Part shown: in pieces, positions 5,333-9,124 of the stretch
Layout of the letters: each line of letters starts with the position of its first letter
How positions within the stretch are numbered: position 1 is the first letter of the stretch
DNA from: BRH-c25 sp029553855
GTDB taxonomy: Bacteria; Bacillota; Clostridia; Lutisporales; Lutisporaceae
Direction of reading: 5' to 3'
Length of the DNA: 9,124 bases
NCBI GenBank assembly: GCA_035375865.1
Contig: DAOSQO010000110.1
Location: forward strand, 1 to 9,124
Position numbers and translations under genes: made by a program
Notes under the pieces: model-generated
Told to the model about the DNA's origin: nothing
Seen by the model: only the letters and a program-made list of their open reading frames with translations
The model's database searches: none

Positions 5333-7680
5333 ATGATCTTTTCGAATTCATTTTGGGGAAGAGGTCTGCTGAAATAAAATCCCTGTACTATATCGCAGCC
5401 CCTGTCCCTTAAGATATTATATTGTTCGACAGTTTCAACTCCTTCTGCGGTTACACTCAATCTTAAGTTATGGCCCATTGCTAGTATACTGGATACAATT
5501 CTTGAGTTTTTAACATTTTCATTTATGTCATGTATGAAGCTACGGTCTATTTTTATTGTAGTAATGGCAAAATTCTTAAGATAATTCAAAGATGAGTAAC
5601 CGGTTCCGAAATCATCAAGGGCTATCCGAATTCCCATTTTTTTAAGCCTTTCCAGGATTGTCGCAATATACTGATAATTTTTCACTGCAACGCTTTCAGT
5701 AATCTCAAGCTCCAGGTATTCCGGAGCAAGACCTGTTTCTTTGAGAATACCGGAAACCATGTCAATAAAATCATTCTGGATTAGTTGTACGGCTGATAAG
5801 TTAACAGATACATAGATCGGCTTGAAGCCTGAATCCTGCCATAATTTATTCTGCATACAGGCGGTATATAGTACCCATCTTCCGATAAGTATTATTAATC
5901 CGTTAGCTTCTGAAACAGGGATAAATTTGCTGGGACTGATTATGCCAAGCTCGGGATGATTCCATCTTATAAGAGCTTCGCATCCTATTATTTCTTTGGT
6001 TCTTGCATCAATTTGAGGTTGATAGTGTAAAGAAAATTCGCCGTTGTCCAATGCATAATGCATATTGCTGTCCAAATTCATCTGCTCTAAAAGCCGTGCA
6101 TTGACTGAAGGATCATATAGCTGGTAAGTATCACAGCCCTGACCTTTTGCTTTTTGCATTGCGGAGTAAGCATTTCTAAATAGGCTTTCGCTGTTTTCTC
6201 CATCTTCCGGATAGAAAGCAATTCCTATGCAGGCAGTGATATAAAACCTGTTTTCATATACAGTCCATGGCTGCTTGATAATATTCCGGATTTCATCAGA
6301 CAGTCTTATAATTTCATCTTTTTCATGGAAGTCTTTAAACAATATGGCAAATCTGTCTTCACCGATATGAAAAATCAGGTGGTTCCGATCTTTGAACCAA
6401 CTGACCTTTTCGGCTATGCTTTTCAACAGTCTGTCGCCCGCCTTATGACCTAAAGTGTTGTTTATGCTTTTAAACTTATCAATATCAAGTATCATGATTG
6501 AAATCCTACTATTCTCATTGCAAGCCTTTTCAAGTTCCATATCAAGGGTTTTATTAAAAAGCACCTTGTTTGGAAGCTGTGTAAGGGCGTCATAATATGA
6601 CAGACGGGTTATAGTATCCATCATTTCATTAAAGCTTCTTGACGCATCTCCAAATTCATCTTCAGTATCAATTTCCGACCTTACTGTAAGGTCTCCTGCT
6701 GATGCTCTGTTAAATACTTTACTTAACTTGATTATTGGGGAGGATATGCTCTTGGAAAAGAAAAATCCGAGGGCTGAAGCTGTTATCAGCCCAACCAGGC
6801 TAATCAGCATAAGGCGGGTTGATGCATATTTAATAGGTGTAAGCCAGTAGTTTACGGGTATGTTTATTACCAGCTTCCAATTATCTGTGTTTGGAATTTT
6901 ATGATAATAATTCATAAAGGTGTTATTTTTAGAGTGATATTTATTATAACCTTTTTCATTTGCAAGTATTTCCGAATGCATTTGCGCCACATAGTCGTCA
7001 GCTGTGCCGGACCCCAGGTATGCAACATTCTGCAAAATGAATTCTTCATTGAGATGGGCTACGATGTAACCGTTCTTGTCTACTACATATGAGTAGGAGT
7101 CAGGATAGTTGTATTTAAGATTATGTATAATCTTTGAAAGCTTAACAAGGTTTATTGAACCTGCCATAACTCCTATAATTTCTCCATTGTCTCCTATTAT
7201 CGGTGCTGCAACAATAGTAATAGGTTTTTTGTTGGTCCTGGAGGTAATAGGATTTGAAATATTTGCATTGCCTTCCATGGCAGCTTTGAAATATTCACGG
7301 TCACTGACATTTCCTACATTTCTTCTTAGAGTTGTATTATAATCTCCGTCTGGGTCTGCAACCATGAAATGATCATATATATCGAGCCTGCCGGCAACCT
7401 CTTCGCGCAGATAAGGCTCAATCTGATCCCAATCCATTGTCTTAACAATCGGAGAATTGGCATACACCCTTATTTCCTGAATCCGTTCCGTAAGCCAGTT
7501 GCCGATAAATTCCGAATACAGTTCCGCATTCTTCTCGCTGTTTTCATTAATCATTTTTTCAAGGATATGACCTGTAAGTTTTTCAGACATTATTATGAAT
7601 ACCAAAGATTCCAATATGCAAATAACCAATATCATTGCAAGAATTTTGAACACTATACTTCTGCTTTTGATTTTAAACAT
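5314..7680 (-). CDS. Membrane Cache-HAMP-GGDEF-EAL c-di-GMP protein
   Basis: The 788-aa product is probably a signal-controlled c-di-GMP phosphodiesterase. Its parts are: transmembrane helix at about 8-31; extracytoplasmic dCache-like sensor 33-280, with DREYFKAAMEG (127-137) and VAAPIIGDNGEIIGVMAGSI; second helix 286-309; HAMP 310-360; GGDEF domain 361-527; EAL domain 540-783. The GGDEF signature is degraded to GEDRF (440-444) and no RxxD inhibitory site precedes it, so cyclase activity is unlikely. The EAL domain keeps Glu568 in EAL, Asn627, Glu659, DDFGTG at 689-694, Lys710, Glu746 in AEGVE and Gln766 in VQGF, so hydrolysis to pGpG is expected. The start at 7680-7678 is chosen because GGAGG (7690-7686) lies 5 nt upstream; an in-frame ATG at 7692 has no ribosome binding site and would add four residues. 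The gene is convergent with groEL and divergent from moaC. The sensed ligand is unknown. Confidence 0.93.
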   Translation of the reverse strand: MFKIKSRSIVFKILAMILVICILESLVFIIMSEKLTGHILEKMINENSEKNAELYSEFIGNWLTERIQEIRVYANSPIVKTMDWDQIEPYLREEVAGRLDIYDHFMVADPDGDYNTTLRRNVGNVSDREYFKAAMEGNANISNPITSRTNKKPITIVAAPIIGDNGEIIGVMAGSINLVKLSKIIHNLKYNYPDSYSYVVDKNGYIVAHLNEEFILQNVAYLGSGTADDYVAQMHSEILANEKGYNKYHSKNNTFMNYYHKIPNTDNWKLVINIPVNYWLTPIKYASTRLMLISLVGLITASALGFFFSKSISSPIIKLSKVFNRASAGDLTVRSEIDTEDEFGDASRSFNEMMDTITRLSYYDALTQLPNKVLFNKTLDMELEKACNENSRISIMILDIDKFKSINNTLGHKAGDRLLKSIAEKVSWFKDRNHLIFHIGEDRFAILFKDFHEKDEIIRLSDEIRNIIKQPWTVYENRFYITACIGIAFYPEDGENSESLFRNAYSAMQKAKGQGCDTYQLYDPSVNARLLEQMNLDSNMHYALDNGEFSLHYQPQIDARTKEIIGCEALIRWNHPELGIISPSKFIPVSEANGLIILIGRWVLYTACMQNKLWQDSGFKPIYVSVNLSAVQLIQNDFIDMVSGILKETGLAPEYLELEITESVAVKNYQYIATILERLKKMGIRIALDDFGTGYSSLNYLKNFAITTIKIDRSFIHDINENVKNSRIVSSILAMGHNLRLSVTAEGVETVEQYNILRDRGCDIVQGFYFSRPLPQNEFEKIIKKPGD

Positions 7681-7733
7681 ATCTGCCTCCATAGTATGAT
7701 TGAATATAACAGTACAAATTCCATCTATGTCAG

Positions 7734-7762
7734 ATTATATCAAAAATTGTTGTATATGGCTA
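7734..7762 (-). promoter_or_regulatory. Promoter of the GGDEF-EAL gene
   Basis: On the minus strand TATAAT (7739-7734) is preceded by TGA, giving the extended -10 TGATATAAT. TAGCCA (7762-7757) is a four-of-six -35 at 17-nt spacing. Transcription would start near 7727, leaving a leader of about 47 nt. No sigma-D or sigma-54 type elements are evident. Confidence 0.55.
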
Positions 7763-7823
7763 CAGTGGCAAGAAATAAATATTGTCCTGTTGCCTTAACT
7801 TTTTACAGAAAGATTTTGCACAT

Positions 7824-7854
7824 TTTTCAAGTACGTTGGGGGTGTGCTTGAAAA
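7824..7854. repeat. Dyad between divergent promoters
   Basis: TTTTCAAG (7824-7831) and CTTGAAAA (7847-7854) are perfect inverted arms. Allowing G-U pairs, the stem extends to 13 bp around a UGGGG loop. It lies immediately upstream of the moaC -35 box and between the two divergent promoters. That position suits a regulator-binding site better than an RNA element, because it precedes both predicted transcription starts. No known operator matches. Confidence 0.45.
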
Positions 7855-7855
7855 T

Positions 7856-7885
7856 TTGATTATCTGCTGCTAAAACTGATATAAT
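7856..7885 (+). promoter_or_regulatory. Promoter of moaC-mog
   Basis: TTGATT (7856-7861) and a perfect TATAAT (7880-7885) are separated by 18 nt. TG at 7877-7878 makes the extended -10 TGATATAAT, the same nonamer as in the divergent promoter. The start site would be near 7892, leaving a leader of about 47 nt. That is too short for a molybdenum-cofactor riboswitch, and none is visible. Confidence 0.7.
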
Positions 7886-7938
7886 TAGATTTATAGATTA
7901 AGGTTTTTCCTGAATTTTATATCATGTGAGGTGATAAC

Positions 7939-8484
7939 ATGAACGAGAAAGATAAAAAGGAAGCCCAAGGTGTTGAGGGATTTACCCATATAAACGATAA
8001 AGGCTATGCCAAAATGGTGGATGTGTCTGAAAAAGAAGAAAGTGTAAGGGAAGCAATTGCAAGAGGCTCTGTATATATGAAAAGGGAAACCCTTAAGGCT
8101 ATAGCGGAAGGTAAAATCAAGAAAGGCGATGTTCTGTCTGTTGCCCAGGTAGGCGGTATAATGGGAGCCAAGTCAACCTCTGATATAATACCTATGTGTC
8201 ACAACATAAATATTTATGGAGCGGATATTGAGTTTCAGGCTGATCTGGAGAACTCCAAGATTGATATTGAAGCGGTTGTGAAGACTATAGGCGTCACGGG
8301 GGTTGAGATGGAGGCATTGACGGCAGTATCCATTGCGGCATTGACCATATATGATATGTGCAAGGCCATTGATAAATTTATGGTTATAAGCGACATACAT
8401 CTTGTACATAAAAGGGGCGGCAAGTCGGGTGAATTCAATTTCAGCGAGAAACTGTACGAGAGCATTAGAAATACCAGGTGCTGA
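7939..8484 (+). CDS. moaC: Cyclic pyranopterin monophosphate synthase MoaC
   Basis: MoaC acts with MoaA in the first step of molybdenum-cofactor synthesis, converting the MoaA product 3',8-cyclo-7,8-dihydro-GTP to cyclic pyranopterin monophosphate in the cytoplasm. The 181-aa protein is about 12 residues longer than E. coli MoaC at the N-terminus. THINDKGYAKMVDVS (16-30) opens the conserved domain. Lys62, in KKGDV, corresponds to E. coli Lys51. AKSTSDIIPMCHNI (77-90), GVTGVEMEALTAVSIAALTIYDMCKA (118-143, with Asp139 and Lys142) and GGKSGEF (160-166) are signature blocks; the catalytic residues are all present. GAGGTG (7928-7933) precedes the ATG by 5 nt. mog follows after 40 nt, so the two are probably one operon. 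moaA, moaD, moaE and moeA are not in the window. Confidence 0.97.
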   Translation: MNEKDKKEAQGVEGFTHINDKGYAKMVDVSEKEESVREAIARGSVYMKRETLKAIAEGKIKKGDVLSVAQVGGIMGAKSTSDIIPMCHNINIYGADIEFQADLENSKIDIEAVVKTIGVTGVEMEALTAVSIAALTIYDMCKAIDKFMVISDIHLVHKRGGKSGEFNFSEKLYESIRNTRC

Positions 8485-8524
8485 TGTGCGCAGCAGAAAT
8501 AAAGCAGTCGGGAGATGAAAGACA

Positions 8525-9022
8525 ATGGATGGATTCAGCGTAGGAATAATAACAATAAGCGATAAGGGTTCAATAGGAGCTAGGGCAGATGCTTCAGGTC
8601 CGGTTATTAGGGACATTATAAAGCAGGCAGGGGGCAGGGTGGAGAAATATGTTATTGTCCCCGATGAGAAGCAGGAAATAAAGGAAGCAATTATTGACAT
8701 GTCGGATAGTCTAAGACTGAATCTGATATTGACAACAGGGGGCACCGGTTTTTCCGAAAGGGATATAACCCCTGAAGCAACTATGGAGGTTGTTGAAAAG
8801 TGTGTGCCGGGCATACCTGAGGCAATGAGAGCAAAAAGCCTGCTAATTACTCCGAAGGCAATGCTCTCAAGGGCCCAGGCAGGTATTCGGAAGGGGTCTT
8901 TGATAATAAACCTTCCGGGAAGCCCCAAGGGTGCAGAAGAAAATTTGGAGGCAATACTGCCTGCACTGAAGCATGGCATTGAGATATTGACAGGCCGGGC
9001 ATCAGAGTGCGGGGAGAAATGA
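8525..9022 (+). CDS. mog: Molybdopterin adenylyltransferase (MogA/MoaB family)
   Basis: This enzyme adenylylates molybdopterin with ATP before MoeA inserts molybdate. The 165-aa protein is a single MoCF-biosynthesis domain of normal MogA/MoaB length. Visible motifs are ISDKGSIGARADASGP (11-26), the phosphate-binding LTTGGTG (69-75), SERDITPEAT (77-86, with conserved Asp80), and NLPGSPKG (129-136), which binds the pterin side. Family members labelled Mog, MogA and MoaB are hard to separate by motifs alone, so the symbol is a best guess. GGGAG (8510-8514) lies 10 nt before the ATG, a slightly long spacing; no better in-frame start exists. It is the last gene of the moaC operon. Its stop codon lies inside the left arm of the following hairpin. 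Confidence 0.93.
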   Translation: MDGFSVGIITISDKGSIGARADASGPVIRDIIKQAGGRVEKYVIVPDEKQEIKEAIIDMSDSLRLNLILTTGGTGFSERDITPEATMEVVEKCVPGIPEAMRAKSLLITPKAMLSRAQAGIRKGSLIINLPGSPKGAEENLEAILPALKHGIEILTGRASECGEK

Positions 9023-9060
9023 AAAGTCTATACCCATTTAGGGTATGGACTTTTCATTTC
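9016..9060. terminator. 20-bp bidirectional-type terminator hairpin
   Basis: Positions 9016-9035 pair with 9041-9060 over their full 20 bp, with one T-G wobble (9029 with 9047) and a 5-nt ATTTA loop. The core stem is GTCTATACCC/GGGTATGGAC. It is flanked by GAAATGAAAA on the left and TTTTCATTTC on the right, so the T-rich 3' arm can act as the release tract in either direction. It ends the moaC-mog unit. Confidence 0.85.
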
Positions 9061-9124
9061 AGGCTATAACGCATAAGGAGAAGAATGCGACATAGTTTGT
9101 GAATTACTCCGGCTGTAGGGGAAG
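9061..9124. other. Right-edge tail, no gene assignable
   Basis: The last 64 nt follow the mog terminator. AAGGAGAAG precedes an ATG near 9085, but that frame stops after five codons. Nothing else can be supported before the window ends. Confidence 0.4.

Noticed and set aside
7369..7851. Plus-strand open frame antisense to the GGDEF-EAL 5' end
   Set aside because: It overlaps a confidently assigned gene and both divergent promoter elements, and its composition is typical of antisense shadow.
7886..7938. Molybdenum-cofactor riboswitch before moaC
   Set aside because: Only about 47 nt lie between the predicted start site and the ATG, with no complex fold; the upstream dyad precedes the promoter.
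8173..8979. Minus-strand open frame across moaC and mog
   Set aside because: Both genes on the plus strand have complete family motifs; the antisense frame has none.
1..9124. CRISPR array, insertion sequence or tRNA
   Set aside because: No regularly spaced repeats of 25-40 nt, no transposase or terminal inverted repeats, and no cloverleaf-like stretch was seen.

Overview
The window looks like a chromosomal segment of a low-GC, Gram-positive anaerobe of the Clostridia. The evidence is strong purine-rich Shine-Dalgarno sites (AAGGAGG before both chaperonin genes), AT-rich intergenic DNA with extended -10 promoters, a Rex redox repressor, HrcA/CIRCE-type control of groESL, an OGG1-type 8-oxoguanine glycosylase and heavy AGA/AGG/ATA codon use. 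Gene content and GroEL sequence fit a Clostridium/Ruminiclostridium-like genome, but I cannot name a species.

Layout, left to right. Positions 1-385 are non-coding or hold only the edge of a gene; they carry a 13-bp AT-rich palindrome and a good sigma-A promoter whose transcript would have a leader of about 160 nt before rex (386-1030). A probable terminator and a new extended -10 promoter follow. Next comes an unusual 268-residue protein (1215-2021) with an N-terminal Walker A P-loop and a C-terminal segment resembling Asp23/Gls24. Between it and ogg (2216-3088) lies an island of repeats of about 190 bp: a degenerate 7-bp CGAG-type minisatellite, then one copy of a short dispersed-type hairpin repeat. 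The groES-groEL operon (3365-5295) follows, with a promoter and a perfect CIRCE operator. It ends in a compact hairpin shared with a convergent gene on the minus strand (5314-7680) for a membrane Cache-HAMP-GGDEF-EAL protein. A divergent promoter region of about 250 bp separates that gene from moaC and mog (7939-9022), two molybdenum-cofactor genes closed by a 20-bp hairpin.

Functionally the window combines redox sensing (Rex), oxidative DNA repair (Ogg), heat-shock protein folding (GroESL), c-di-GMP turnover (a degenerate GGDEF domain with an apparently intact EAL phosphodiesterase) and molybdopterin synthesis (MoaC, Mog). These are several independent transcription units, not one pathway. 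I see no CRISPR array, insertion sequence, tRNA, rRNA or obvious defence system. The least explained items are the P-loop/Asp23-like fusion protein and the repeat island behind it.
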